Positions 1 through 9,893 of a DNA stretch of 64,000 nucleotides are shown piece after piece. Below the pieces are notes generated by a model, which was not told the DNA's origin, searched no databases, and saw nothing but the letters and a program-made list of their open reading frames with translations. The stretch lies in the NCBI GenBank assembly GCA_039619475.1, contig CM077115.1, positions 177,142,060-177,206,059 on the forward strand, read 5' to 3'. A program made the translations under genes and the position numbers. The number at the start of each line of letters is the position of its first letter. The first letter of the stretch is position 1. The DNA is from Icerya purchasi. Lineage: Eukaryota > Arthropoda > Insecta > Hemiptera > Monophlebidae.

Positions 1-740
1 GTCCCGCTCGTTTCCGATAAACCGAACCGATTATTAATTAACATAAGTATAATAATTAATGTCCGAAAGTAACCCAAGTTCCCCGCTCGCTCCGCCCGTC
101 CGCTACGTTACCACAATTTTTTTTTAAAAATTCCGAGGCCTAAGTATGAAAATTCCAAAATTTAACCCCAATATATTATTTAAAGCGTAAATCTAACCCA
201 ACACCTCCGTTACACCTCTCACACATATATTTCGTTACCGCGCACGCTCCGGTCGCGGCCGCGAAAGCGCACGCGCCGATCCCACGCATATTCCGATCTC
301 CACCGCTATATCACACCCACACACACGCACACACATATACGCTCCGTCTCCAAAATTCCCCTGTACGCGTCCTGCTCGTTTCTGATAAACAGAACCGATT
401 ATTAATTATCATAAGTATATTAATTAATGTCTGAAAATAACCCAAGCCCCCGCTGGTCCCTCCCGCCACTGCGTTACCGCAATTTTTTCAAAATTCCAAG
501 CCTAAGTAAGAAAATTCCAAAATGTAACCCAAGTATATTATTTAAAGCTAAAATCTAACCTATAACTCCAGTTCACACCTCTCACACGCATATTTCGTTC
601 CCGCGCACGCGCCGGTCCCACGCATACCCCGATCTCCGCCGTGATATCCCCGCGCACACACGCGCTCCGTTCCCGATACCGCGATTAGTTCTTTAATATT
701 TCAAAGCCTAAGTATACATAATATAAAATTAACCGAAGTA
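1..740 (+). repeat. GC-rich 368-bp tandem repeats, left end
   Basis: The block beginning at position 1 recurs at 369 with moderate divergence, and its second half recurs again around 660-740. Each unit holds a GC-rich segment with alternating purine/pyrimidine runs (CGCGCACACACG type) and an AT-rich segment with a CCTAAGTAT core followed by an AAGTATATT-type box. No reading frame is supported. It resembles terminal or subterminal repeats of an element. Confidence 0.8.
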
Positions 741-1194
741 TATTTTTTTATTTTCCTGATTCTCCGATCTTACTACCATATGCTAAAGCGCACGTCCCGA
801 TCCCGCGCATATATCTAACATAGCGTTAGCTGCGTGGAAGCGCACGCGCTGTTCCCACGCACGTGTCCTCCGTTTACGCTGCCACAATTTTTTTTTAATT
901 ATTATTTTTTTCACATAATAACCCAACCCCTTCTCTGTTGTCTAAACCTAACCGGTTATCTAAAACATTTACAAATTAACAAATCAAGTATTTCTATAGT
1001 TTAAAACTATCCTTAGTCTCCTTTACCCCTTCCACCCTCTTTTCCGATCGATTCCGTTGTTTTAATATCGAATATATCGCATTCTATTTACTTTTACTAC
1101 GACCATTTCGACGCTCCCGACGCCTCCGTCATTTCATATTGAGAGGTAATTATTTTTTTATGTGACCGCTATGAATGCACACCGTCCATTCCCG

Positions 1195-1700
1195 TACACC
1201 CATCTGATGTCGTTAGTTCCCATACCGTTCATAATAACTTTTATTCAACTCCAAGTATTATGGAATTATTCCAATTATATATTTTCTACACTTCCGATCA
1301 TTTCTTCTGACCGTTCATAATATTTTTATTTTCCTCCGGTTCTAAAAATAAATCCTACAATGTCTTCAACGCGATGAATGTGCACACACTCATCTGCTAC
1401 CGTTAGATCCCATATCGTTCTTAATAATTTTTCGAGCCTAAATATTATAGAAATAGCCGAAGTATATTTTTTTTCGTTTCTGATCATTTCTTTCGACCGT
1501 TCATAATATTTTTATTTTTCTCCGGTTCTAAAAATAAATCCTACAATGTCTTCAACGCGATGAATGCGCACACATCTGCCGTCGTTAGTTCCCATACCGT
1601 TCATAATAACTTTTTTCAACTCCAAGTATTATGGAATTATTCTAACTATATTTTTTTTCCGCTCCCGATCGTTTCTCCCGAACGTTCATAATTTTTTTCC
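1195..1700 (+). repeat. 186-bp tandem repeats (left arm)
   Basis: Three consecutive units start near 1195, 1381 and 1567. The first two end in the same TTCAACGCGATGAATG string at 1365 and 1551, which gives the period of 186. Each unit has a CCGTTAG/CGTTAGTTCCCATA box, an AAGTAT/AAATATTATAGAA box, a GATCATTTCT box and a GACCGTTCATAAT box. Pieces recur singly at about 2995-3050 and 5203-5275. No coding potential is seen. Confidence 0.85.
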
Positions 1701-3134
1701 AGACATATGTATTCAAAAATGAAATCGAGTATATTTTTATTTAACACGGTTTCATAATTTCCCTCTCCTTCCCCTATTCGTCCTACACAAATTACAATTC
1801 TTTCATAATATATGTTCTAGACCCAGTCAAACAATCAACTCTCGCAGAAGTGTAGACGTTGCCTCCAACACCCATTTTACTATCAATTATTGTATATTAT
1901 TGTTAGATTATTTTTCCAAGAAGTCTTTTGAAATTTTTTTCCGTTCCTACATATTTTTTTATTTTATTTGCACGACAACCATTTCCATGCATACACGTTT
2001 CCATAGCAATTATAATATGTTTTATTTATTTTTCAACTCCTCCCAGACTTACATACACGCCATATTGTCACACTCACAGATAGATTCCTTATTAATTGTG
2101 AATATTTATTTTTTCTATATTAGCCGCGGGAGCATATCACATCAAACCCACACATATACCACACACAGTCATTATATTTAATTTTTAATTATTGTTCTTT
2201 AATTATTTTTACTGGTATTATTTTTCCAACACATACACCCCGCCATACATACTTTACATCTTTTAACATTTTGATAGAGAAAATCTCAGAGCACTAAATA
2301 ATTTTTATCAACATCGTAACTAATTTTAATATTATACACATCTCAGTATAATTATTAAACGAAGGAACTATTATTTTCATTGACGATATTGTTGCTACAA
2401 ACATTAATCGTCCTTTTCCAGGTATAGTCAACCTCTTCATGTATTCGGCTCGTCTTTCTATCAACCTTTGACCGCTCAATACTTCCCCCCCCGCTATTTA
2501 CCGTTATTCGCTAGAAGAATATTTTTTTAGACACGTTCAAATACACACATGCACATAAAAAAATCGACATCAACGTCATCGAACACTGATCTCGACATTT
2601 CCAAGAAATTCAATCGCTGCTCCACAGTCTAAGATGTCTCCGCCCGCCTCACCGTTCGTTCGTAACATTATTGAAGCGCCTGTCATGTACCGTTATTTAC
2701 GACCTTTTACAACATACAAATCCACGACATGTATACACCTTTTCTAGAAAGCATGGTGAAAATGGACAATCTCTCCCGATGAAAACCAGCTTGAATTACG
2801 TACCGTTATTTCATTCATTTTGCAGAAGGTTAATTTAATGCATCCATGCATCTTTTCTACTAATAAATAAGCAAATATAACCTTTAATCCTTTCTACCTT
2901 TTTGCAATCAATTTACTGATTGTACATACTTTTTATATTTTTTTCCACATACTCCTTGATCGTCACAACCGCCACAAAAGCGCACCATCCATTCGCACAC
3001 ACTCATCTGCTACCGTTAGATCCCATATCATTCATAATAATTTTTTCGATTCTATTAGTTTAAGAATATTTCATTTTTTTTTTTGTTGTTTTTTTTCTAA
3101 CTCTATCATTTTTTTTTTCGAAATCTTTCGTATT
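1701..3134. other. Gene-poor AT-rich stretch of left arm
   Basis: No supported gene. Short open frames of 60-93 codons occur but show no recognisable domain. Three short CCGTTATT-containing boxes lie at about 2500-2810, and a piece of the 186-bp repeat at 2995-3050. The mirror stretch is 13275-14708. Confidence 0.5.
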
Positions 3135-3594
3135 ATATTTTTTCTCCCATATGGTTGTCACGTAGTCGTAGCGAAAAATGCTCCGTTCCTAACCTTGCAT
3201 GCATGTTACCATGCAGATGTATTAGATCGTGCGACAATGTTATAGAGTCTGCTAAAACAGGATCTTCCTCTTCATATCTTTTGTACAAAACGGTTTACAT
3301 GTACACACCTACACTCAAACACACATATCTTCATCTCCCCTTGACAGCGTCTTTCAAACACCTCTATAACCAAAGGAATGTGGTTTTTCTGGTACAACCC
3401 TCCCTTTTCAAAGGCATGCATTGAGGTAGATTGTTGAACGGATCTGATCGTGCAGACAGTATTAGTTTTATGTTAAACGTGTGCATTTTGTAGAATCTGT
3501 GTTCTTCACGCATTATTAAAAATTTACTGTAACGGTAAAAGTAATAATTTTCTACGTTTCATTTTTAGTAAAAAGTTAAAAATATTAATCAAAC
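3135..3594 (+). promoter_or_regulatory. Leader of gene A (shared module), left arm
   Basis: About 450 bp that align along their length with the leader of gene B at 5285-5839. Conserved blocks include a segment around 3219-3265 containing GATCGTGCGACAATG, a block at 3370-3420 with CCCTCCCTTTTCAAAGG, and one at 3439-3470 containing GATCTGATCGTGCAG. It ends in a pyrimidine-rich stretch with TTTTTAG at 3562-3568, a good 3' splice site 26 bases before the ATG. It is inferred to be a duplicated promoter and 5' untranslated region with an intron. No donor site could be fixed and no TATA box is clear. Confidence 0.6.
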
Positions 3595-4599
3595 ATGAAT
3601 AACAATACCGATTCGATTGATATTAAAGCCGACGAATTTATTCAGAATTCCTTTTCGAGTGATAGCGACTCGCATACGTCTTCTTCACTTCCAACACCGC
3701 AATATGATGATGGTTATACATCAGAACAATCAACATCCCTTGTGCGTAAAATCGTTGGTCCTGTATTATTATCAGAACAAGTGGATATAGCGGAATATTT
3801 TGTAGATATCAGCGTCCATATAGATTGTGATTATGGGTTTCGAGTAACTGAACTAGCAATGATTGATATGTCTGGAGGGAAGTGTTTGCATACGCTGTAT
3901 AAGCCAAGCAGAGCATGGCATGCATCAAAAATGCCACATTTACAATGTTCTTCAGTGAGTTATTACTTGAAGAACCCTTCATTATTTCCCTGTCGTGAAG
4001 AAATATTCATCGCGCGCGATATATTCACGATATTGTCCCAAAAACCGAGGGCTCGCGTATATGTTTTAACAGTATATGCTAAACTTATACTAATGGAACT
4101 TAACGAAAAGTCTGAATTGTTGCGTGATTTAGACTACGAAATCGTTAATATGGACCAAGTCTTTCGATTATCTAGTATTGAGAATCTACATGAAGAGTAT
4201 TTTGGTATAAGCAATTTGATAACTTGTAAACACCATAATGAGAATGATAGTTTTCATTATGCGGTGAAAAACGTTATGGTGATGAAGGCATGGTACGATC
4301 ATGTCATCCGTCCACTGAAGCTTATGAATAATCTCAATATAAATGATTTAAGTCAGTTGTTCATTACAACCACCAAAGAAATGATAATTACGTTATTTCC
4401 GAGTTGTGTTGGAGACATTTATACATTTTTACCAGATAGACTAAAACAGGATGATACGATAAAATCACTTCTACCATGTTTTGAACATGAGAATGATGAA
4501 GAATATTATTTCGATGACGATATATTTCTGCATAGTACTCGAAATTGTATGAAAGTAAAAGATTGTATCGACTGCCAACGTACAATTCGCGCAGATTAA
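3595..4599 (+). CDS. Gene A, left copy: DEDD-exonuclease-like protein
   Basis: A 334-aa protein. Residues 1-45 are acidic and Ser/Asn-rich, and the start matches that of gene B. Residues 67-105 look like the first strand block of a DEDD-type 3'-5' exonuclease fold: hydrophobic strand then D71, a second acidic residue E87 in VTELAMI, then H99 and LYKP. A further VNMDQV (D187) follows. Next comes a C211-x-H213-H pattern ending at H221 and residue 222, followed by VKNV and an aromatic W233. From memory this spacing occurs in a large invertebrate protein family linked to mobile elements. Residue 222 is Tyr here but Cys in the right-arm copy, and Cys is the residue I recall as conserved. The C-terminus is acidic with a CxxC at 324-327. 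Catalytic activity is not demonstrated. Gene B follows 1.2 kb downstream. Confidence 0.8.
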   Translation: MNNNTDSIDIKADEFIQNSFSSDSDSHTSSSLPTPQYDDGYTSEQSTSLVRKIVGPVLLSEQVDIAEYFVDISVHIDCDYGFRVTELAMIDMSGGKCLHTLYKPSRAWHASKMPHLQCSSVSYYLKNPSLFPCREEIFIARDIFTILSQKPRARVYVLTVYAKLILMELNEKSELLRDLDYEIVNMDQVFRLSSIENLHEEYFGISNLITCKHHNENDSFHYAVKNVMVMKAWYDHVIRPLKLMNNLNINDLSQLFITTTKEMIITLFPSCVGDIYTFLPDRLKQDDTIKSLLPCFEHENDEEYYFDDDIFLHSTRNCMKVKDCIDCQRTIRAD

Positions 4600-5284
4600 A
4601 AATTCATTAATTCGATCGTTTTTAACAATTTTGTATATTTTTTCTGTATATTTTTGTGTGTATTTGTACATACATATATATTTTTTTTCAGACCGTTCGT
4701 TTTTATGTTTTCTTTAAAATTTTTTAAATATATTTTTATACACATGTAAATACTGTTTTGTATATATTTTGTATATATTTTTTCCCTCAATATCTGTTCA
4801 TTCTCATATTGTATATATTTTTGCTAATTATTTTTTCATCTTTTTCCGATCCTTTCCGATTTCTGTTTATTTAATTTATTTAGCGATCTATCCTTCTCTC
4901 CCCCTCTTAACTTAAAGTACTGGTAATGACGAAATTTTCAAAAATCTGAACCAGTCGAGTATAATGTATATATAATTATTTAATTTTCGAATATATTTCC
5001 ACATAATTTGTTCATATCTGTTTAGATTAAAAAATTAGATTTTTGTCTGTAATACACCATTTTTTTATTTTTTTTGTGTGTAATAAGCGAATTTAACTGT
5101 TATACTTTTTCACGTACATCACGTATTTCCGCAGCTGTGAGAGTTTTCATCTGTTTGTAAGATACATCCTCTGACTCTAAATGTTCTCTAAATATTTTTT
5201 TTTGAGCCTAAATATTATAGAAATAGCCGAAGTATATTTTTTTCGTTTCTGACCATTTCTTCCGACCGTTCATAATTTTGTATT
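4600..5284. other. AT-rich spacer between genes A and B
   Basis: Very AT-rich with repeated TATATTTTT and GTATATATTTT strings. At 5203-5275 it carries one copy of the 186-bp-repeat motif (AGCCTAAATATT then GAAGTATATT), directly before the leader of gene B. No gene is seen. Mirror: 11125-11809. Confidence 0.5.
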
Positions 5285-5839
5285 TTTTCTCCAATATGTA
5301 TGCTCACTATCGTAGCGTAAATGTGCGTCGCTCATAACCTTACATGCATGTTGCCATACCGTTGTATTAGATCGTGCGACAATGTTATAGAGTCTGCTGA
5401 AACAGGTTCTTCCCTTTCATATCTTTTGTAGAAACAGACTCACATGTACACACCTACACACACATACACCCACATATAACCCAAAGAACACCTGCAAACT
5501 TCGTTCAGACACACCTGCATCCAACTTTCACCAAAGGAATGTGGTTTTTTCTGGTGCAACCCTCCCTTTTCAAAGGCATGCTTCGAGCTCGAATGTCGAA
5601 CGGATCTGATCGTGCAGGCAGTATTAGTGTTATGTTAAACGTGTGGAATTTGTTGAAGCTGTGTTCTTCACGCGTTATTAAAATATTCTCAAGAACGATA
5701 AAGTCTGTAATTTCCTACGTCTTTTCTCTTTTTCGTTCGCTCTTTATTTTCTGTCTTTTTTCTCTCTTATTGCACGTTATTCTTTTCGCTCTTATTTTCT
5801 CTCATTTTTTTAGTATAAATATTACAATAATAATCGAAT
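5285..5839 (+). promoter_or_regulatory. Leader of gene B (shared module), left arm
   Basis: Homologous to the leader of gene A, with the same conserved blocks in the same order. It is expanded at its 3' end by a long pyrimidine tract (about 5720-5810) ending in TTTTTTTAG at 5805-5813, a textbook 3' splice site 26 bases before the ATG. The bases just after the AG read TATAAATA, which could instead be a core promoter box. An open frame of 102 codons across the leader is not considered coding. Confidence 0.6.
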
Positions 5840-6517
5840 ATGAATAACAATACAGAATCGAATGTCGATAATGTCACGGATTTCATTCAAAATTTTTTCG
5901 TAAATGATAATGATAATGCAATGTTTCCGGACGATTTTCCAAATATACATATGCCGCCACCACCACCACCAGCAGAAGAAACATCATTACAAGGGCCTTC
6001 GCTACATTCATTCTCAGATTTCATTCCATTGGCTACATCAACACCTTCAGCATCACCGGTAATGTCACAAGATTTGCAAACTCCGTCGTTAACGCAAGTA
6101 CCTTTGGTACATGATGAAAAAGAATATAGCACAACAATGTTGGAATTACCCAAAGAAATATTTAACCGAAAAGCAGTCGTCTATGTTAAAGACCCTAACG
6201 ATCCAGAAAATAAAAATAGTTTCATGTATGCGGTTTTAGCAAAATTTACATCAAAACCGTCATCGATGTGGCAGTACAATATTCTACAGAAAGTATACGA
6301 TTTCAGCTTTATTCACTTACCGATCCAATCGCTGGCTGATATTGAAACGTTTGAAAGAATAAACGCTGCATCAATCAACTTATACAAGCTGATAGAAACC
6401 AACTATACAGATCAAAGTACATTCAACTACAAAATAAAAGTCGTGTACGCCTTCCGAAAAAATCACAGTTTGTTAAACCATAAACATCACACAAACATAT
6501 TTATATTGGGGATCTAA
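5840..6517 (+). CDS. Gene B, left copy: PolB-leader-like protein
   Basis: A 225-aa reading frame. Residues 1-25 match the start of gene A (MNNNTES, then an FIQN block). Residues 36-110 are Pro/Ser/Thr-rich with a run of seven prolines. Residues 115-225 form a compact domain: AVVYVKDP, FMYAVLAKF, HLPIQSLADIETFERIN, ASINLYK and HTNIFIL. In order and spacing this matches the segment preceding the type-B DNA polymerase in invertebrate Polinton/adintovirus-like elements, recalled from memory. No polymerase motifs follow. The frame ends at 6517 in the middle of the expected domain, and the adjacent frame continues it. A one-base excess in the G4 run at 6508-6511 is the simplest cause. Confidence 0.75.
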   Translation: MNNNTESNVDNVTDFIQNFFVNDNDNAMFPDDFPNIHMPPPPPPAEETSLQGPSLHSFSDFIPLATSTPSASPVMSQDLQTPSLTQVPLVHDEKEYSTTMLELPKEIFNRKAVVYVKDPNDPENKNSFMYAVLAKFTSKPSSMWQYNILQKVYDFSFIHLPIQSLADIETFERINAASINLYKLIETNYTDQSTFNYKIKVVYAFRKNHSLLNHKHHTNIFILGI

Positions 6518-6689
6518 TGGAAATTATCAATTCGCATGGATAAAAAAATTCAGTCGATTGTTGCGGATCCAGTCGCCGAAAGCGAAATTTGTATGCTGGT
6601 CATGTCTCGATCCCATGAATACCGATTACGAACATAATAATACTCACAGATGTGACGCAGTCAGTTGGCGTAATATGCACTATATGTAA
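6516..6689 (+). pseudogene. Shifted-frame C-terminal tail of gene B, left
   Basis: Reading one base over, the sequence stays open from the end of gene B to a stop at 6687-6689. It encodes the expected end of the domain: an FAWIKKFSRLL block, then a C-x2-C pair and later His and Cys of a small zinc-binding unit. AATAAA follows four bases after this stop, which suggests it is the ancestral end. The shift is present in both arms, so it predates or was spread with the duplication. Programmed frameshifting at the stop is possible but unproven. Confidence 0.6.
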
Positions 6690-6692
6690 TTA

Positions 6693-6698
6693 AATAAA
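6693..6698 (+). terminator. Polyadenylation signal after gene B, left
   Basis: AATAAA four bases after the shifted-frame stop at 6689. Mirror: 9711-9716 on the minus strand. Confidence 0.5.
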
Positions 6699-6699
6699 G

Positions 6700-7513
6700 A
6701 CGTATTTTTCGTATTCATAGATGTATGTTTATTTTTCAAAAAATCTTTTTACATTGTTTCATACAAATTAATGTAATCTATATAATATAATAAATATTTT
6801 CATATGTATACATTTTTGTTTTTATTTTCCATAAACTTAAAATTCCAATTTTACTATTGTTGTTAATATATACCAAACTCCAGTTTGTATTAAATCCTCT
6901 CGCTCTTTATGTTGAACAGACGAATCAATATTATTTAACTGTTCAGTTAAGTATGCAGAGTCTTTTTAGCTTGCTTAACTTTAAAGATATATGATAGATT
7001 CTTTTTTCATTTGATAGTGTAAACGTTTTCTTCTTTTACAATTTTCTTATGATTTATCACTATTACAACATTTTTCATCATTTTCTAACTAATTGTAACC
7101 ATTTTTCCACTATTTCGTAACATGTTCTTATGTTTTAGGACTTTTTGCGCTATTTTTTTCACCAATTTATACTATTTCGAAGTATTTCATATAACTGAAC
7201 GCTACTTAAGAAGTTTTTCGATAATCATCACCATTCCTCGCAATATTCATATGTTTTAACGCTTTTTACACTATTTTTCACAAATTTATGATATTTCGCT
7301 TCATTTCTAATGTTTGAACAACTCATATGCAGTTTTTCGACAATTTTTCACTGTTCATCACTATATTTGTTTATGTTGTATCACCTTTTATGAAGTCTTC
7401 ATCAAATTTTACCTTCATTCAACAATATTTTCGTTATTGTACCCCTTTGAACTGTTGTTTTACCCTAAAAGTGAGTGTATATCTAATTTGTTATAATTAA
7501 GAAAGAATGTAAT
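6700..7513. repeat. Inner AT-rich imperfect repeats, left arm
   Basis: No gene. From about 7060 to 7370 imperfect units recur with TATGTTTTA(A/G)G/C, CTTTTTRCRCTATTTTT, CAC(A/C)AATTTAT and ATTTCG boxes, roughly 130 bp apart. A related stretch in opposite orientation lies inside the spacer at about 7790-7850. Mirror: 8896-9709. Confidence 0.6.
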
Positions 7514-7880
7514 AATTTGTGGTTTTTACTCGATGTCTGATATAATTCTAAACCTGCTAGTTTGGATCATTGATTGAAAAAACAAGCAATTTCATATATA
7601 ATATGATTCTTAAGTTTTATTAAAATTTCTAAGTAAATCCGTTGTTTACTTCTGTTTGTAAAAATTTGTATTATGTTGAGTGTGCTTAAGATATATTGCT
7701 TTATTTGTGTGTAAAGACTGTTGAAATAATTAAAATTACTTTACATTATGAACCTTGTACCATGAAAATTATCAAAAAACATTATAAGACTCGTTCAAAA
7801 CATAAAAAAATGGTGATTACAAATTAGTGAAAAATAATGTAATGATTGCATGGATCTTCATGATGACGAGTCCATCGCGT

Positions 7881-8038
7881 CTCTCAGTGTGATCGTTTAA
7901 TGTAAAATCCTGAACGAGATACAACAACTAATTTTGACTTAACATATTATAACTGACTTGCAATGTGTTTAAATGATAGAGTTAATTATCAAACAGTACT
8001 CTCCTTGCTTGATGTGGTACACTCCACCTCTTACCCCT
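7881..8038 (+). repeat. Direct repeat in spacer, copy 1
   Basis: Starts with CTCTCAGTGT and aligns over about 155 bases with 8682-8838. Shared strings include ACAACAACTAATTT, TTGCAATGTGT, AGAGTTAATTA and TGCTTGATG. The two copies are 801 bp apart and clearly diverged, unlike the arms, so this duplication is older. Confidence 0.8.
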
Positions 8039-8239
8039 ATTTATTATTCCCATCCAAACACCATCAACTCACTAACACACAACAACTATTATACTATAAT
8101 CGATGCATCAGAAAAGTTTGGAAACTTCACACAACCAGACACAAACCCTTTCAAAGCATAGCTTCACAATGAATGGAATATCACATCAAGAAGTATATAG
8201 GCCAGTCTAAAAAGTGTCATTCACACAGAAATTACTCCA

Positions 8240-8460
8240 TTTAGGACAAAAAATAGCCACATTTAGAAAAAACATAAAATTTTATATGAAAAAAGACCGT
8301 TTATCTCCCCAAATAATCTCACTTTAGGTGTAAAACAACGATTTTAGTGTAAAATACACCATCTTCAGCTAAAATCGCATCAATTTTATTATATTCGCCA
8401 TCTTAGACATAAAATTTAACCTCTTAGGAAAAATCCTCGCATTTTTTACTATGGACGCAA
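8240..8460 (+). repeat. Short-period AT repeat field in spacer
   Basis: A roughly 20-33-base motif recurs irregularly: a (T)TTAG element followed by TAAAA and a CCATC or CGATTTT link, for example at 8320-8345 and 8395-8425. It lies between the two direct repeats. Iterated AT-rich motifs near the centre of an inverted repeat could be a replication origin, but this is only inference. Confidence 0.4.
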
Positions 8461-8681
8461 TATTTTAGTTAAATTTGATGACATACATGTGATGTAATAT
8501 CGCTAATGATGTTTCCATGTATGTACCCATGTTCCTCTTCTAATGTAACGGTTCACTATCTACCTCCAAACATTACCGTCCTTAACAGAGTTGATGTGTT
8601 CGTTGTAATACATACATGCTTAGTGTATATTATAATTATAAAAATCGTAATGGTTCATATGATTACGCCCCCCCCTTGCAT

Positions 8682-8838
8682 CTCTCAGTGTGAAAATTTA
8701 ATGACTAACATGAATGATATACAACAACTAATTTATGCTCAAACATATCATAACTACCTTGCAATGTGTGCAATGCCAGAGTTAATTACCACGCTTTACA
8801 CACCCTGCTTGATGGTGGATACAGTCTGCTTCTTACCA
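8682..8838 (+). repeat. Direct repeat in spacer, copy 2
   Basis: Partner of 7881-8038, in the same orientation, with point differences and short indels. Confidence 0.8.
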
Positions 8839-9719
8839 GAGTTTATTATTCTGCACACACAATCATACTCCCAGGAAAGGAAATTTGTAATATACATTAC
8901 ATTCTTTCTTAATTATAACAAATTAGATATACACTCACTTTTAGGGTAAAACAACAGTTCAAAGGGGTACAATAACGAAAATATTGTTGAATGAAGGTAA
9001 AATTTGATGAAGACTTCATAAAAGGTGATACAACATAAACAAATATAGTGATGAACAGTGAAAAATTGTCGAAAAACTGCATATGAGTTGTTCAAACATT
9101 AGAAATGAAGCGAAATATCATAAATTTGTGAAAAATAATGTAAAAAGCGTTAAAACATATGAATATTGCGAGGAATGGTGATGATTATCGAAAAACTTCT
9201 TAAGTAGCGTTCAGTTATATGAAATACTTCGAAATAGTATAAATTGGTGAAAAAAATAGCGCAAAAAGTCCTAAAACATAAGAACATGTTACGAAATAGT
9301 GGAAAAATGGTTACAATTAGTTAGAAAATGATGAAAAATGTTGTAATAGTGATAAATCATAAGAAAATTGTAAAAGAAGAAAACGTTTACACTATCAAAT
9401 GAAAAAAGAATCTATCATATATCTTTAAAGTTAAGCAAGCTAAAAAGACTCTGCATACTTAACTGAACAGTTAAATAATATTGATTCGTCTGTTCAACAT
9501 AAAGAGCGAGAGGATTTAATACAAACTGGAGTTTGGTATATATTAACAACAATAGTAAAATTGGAATTTTAAGTTTATGGAAAATAAAAACAAAAATGTA
9601 TACATATGAAAATATTTATTATATTATATAGATTACATTAATTTGTATGAAACAATGTAAAAAGATTTTTTGAAAAATAAACATACATCTATGAATACGA
9701 AAAATACGTCTTTATTTAA

Positions 9720-9893
9720 TTACATATAGTGCATATTACGCCAACTGACTGCGTCACATCTGTGAGTATTATTATGTTCGTAATCGGTATTCATGGGATC
9801 GAGACATGACCAGCATACAAATTTCGCTTTCGGCGACTGGATCCGCAACAATCGACTGAATTTTTTTATCCATGCGAATTGATAATTTCCATT
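9720..9893 (-). pseudogene. Shifted-frame C-terminal tail of gene B, right
   Basis: Mirror of 6516-6689. The same shifted frame, C-x2-C…H…C tail and downstream AATAAA are present on the minus strand, with the same one-base excess at the G4 (here C4) run. Confidence 0.6.

Larger units (their letters stand above)
1..7513 (+). repeat. Left arm of 16.4 kb palindrome
   Basis: Every base pairs with position 16409 minus n in the right arm. Checked by eye at genes, leaders, repeats and the inner end, the arms agree except at 4259 (A here, G-equivalent opposite) and 7271 (C here, T-equivalent opposite). Identity ends inward at 7513. The arm runs to the first base of the window, so its outer limit is unknown. 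It contains, outside to inside: 368-bp GC-rich repeats, 186-bp repeats, gene A, gene B and an AT-rich inner repeat field. Confidence 0.97.
7514..8895. other. Asymmetric spacer at the palindrome centre
   Basis: The only single-copy part of the palindrome, 1382 bp. No convincing gene: the 147-codon frame at 8506-8949 runs across the arm boundary and has no recognisable domain. It contains a direct repeat pair and a short-period repeat field, listed separately. Confidence 0.7.

Noticed and set aside
1900..2479. Open frames of 93 and 61 codons in the left arm (mirrored at 13930-14509)
   Set aside because: Phe/Ile/Tyr-rich translations of AT-rich DNA with no domain. Presence in both arms only reflects the duplication.
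5887..6153. 88-codon minus-strand frame with a Gly run
   Set aside because: Antisense shadow of the Pro-rich part of gene B.
7848..7885. Possible hammerhead-like core (TGATGACGAGTCC) in the spacer
   Set aside because: The GAAA core and matching stems could not be found.
8506..8949. 147-codon frame in the palindrome centre
   Set aside because: It crosses the spacer/arm boundary and covers a directly repeated segment; no recognisable motif.
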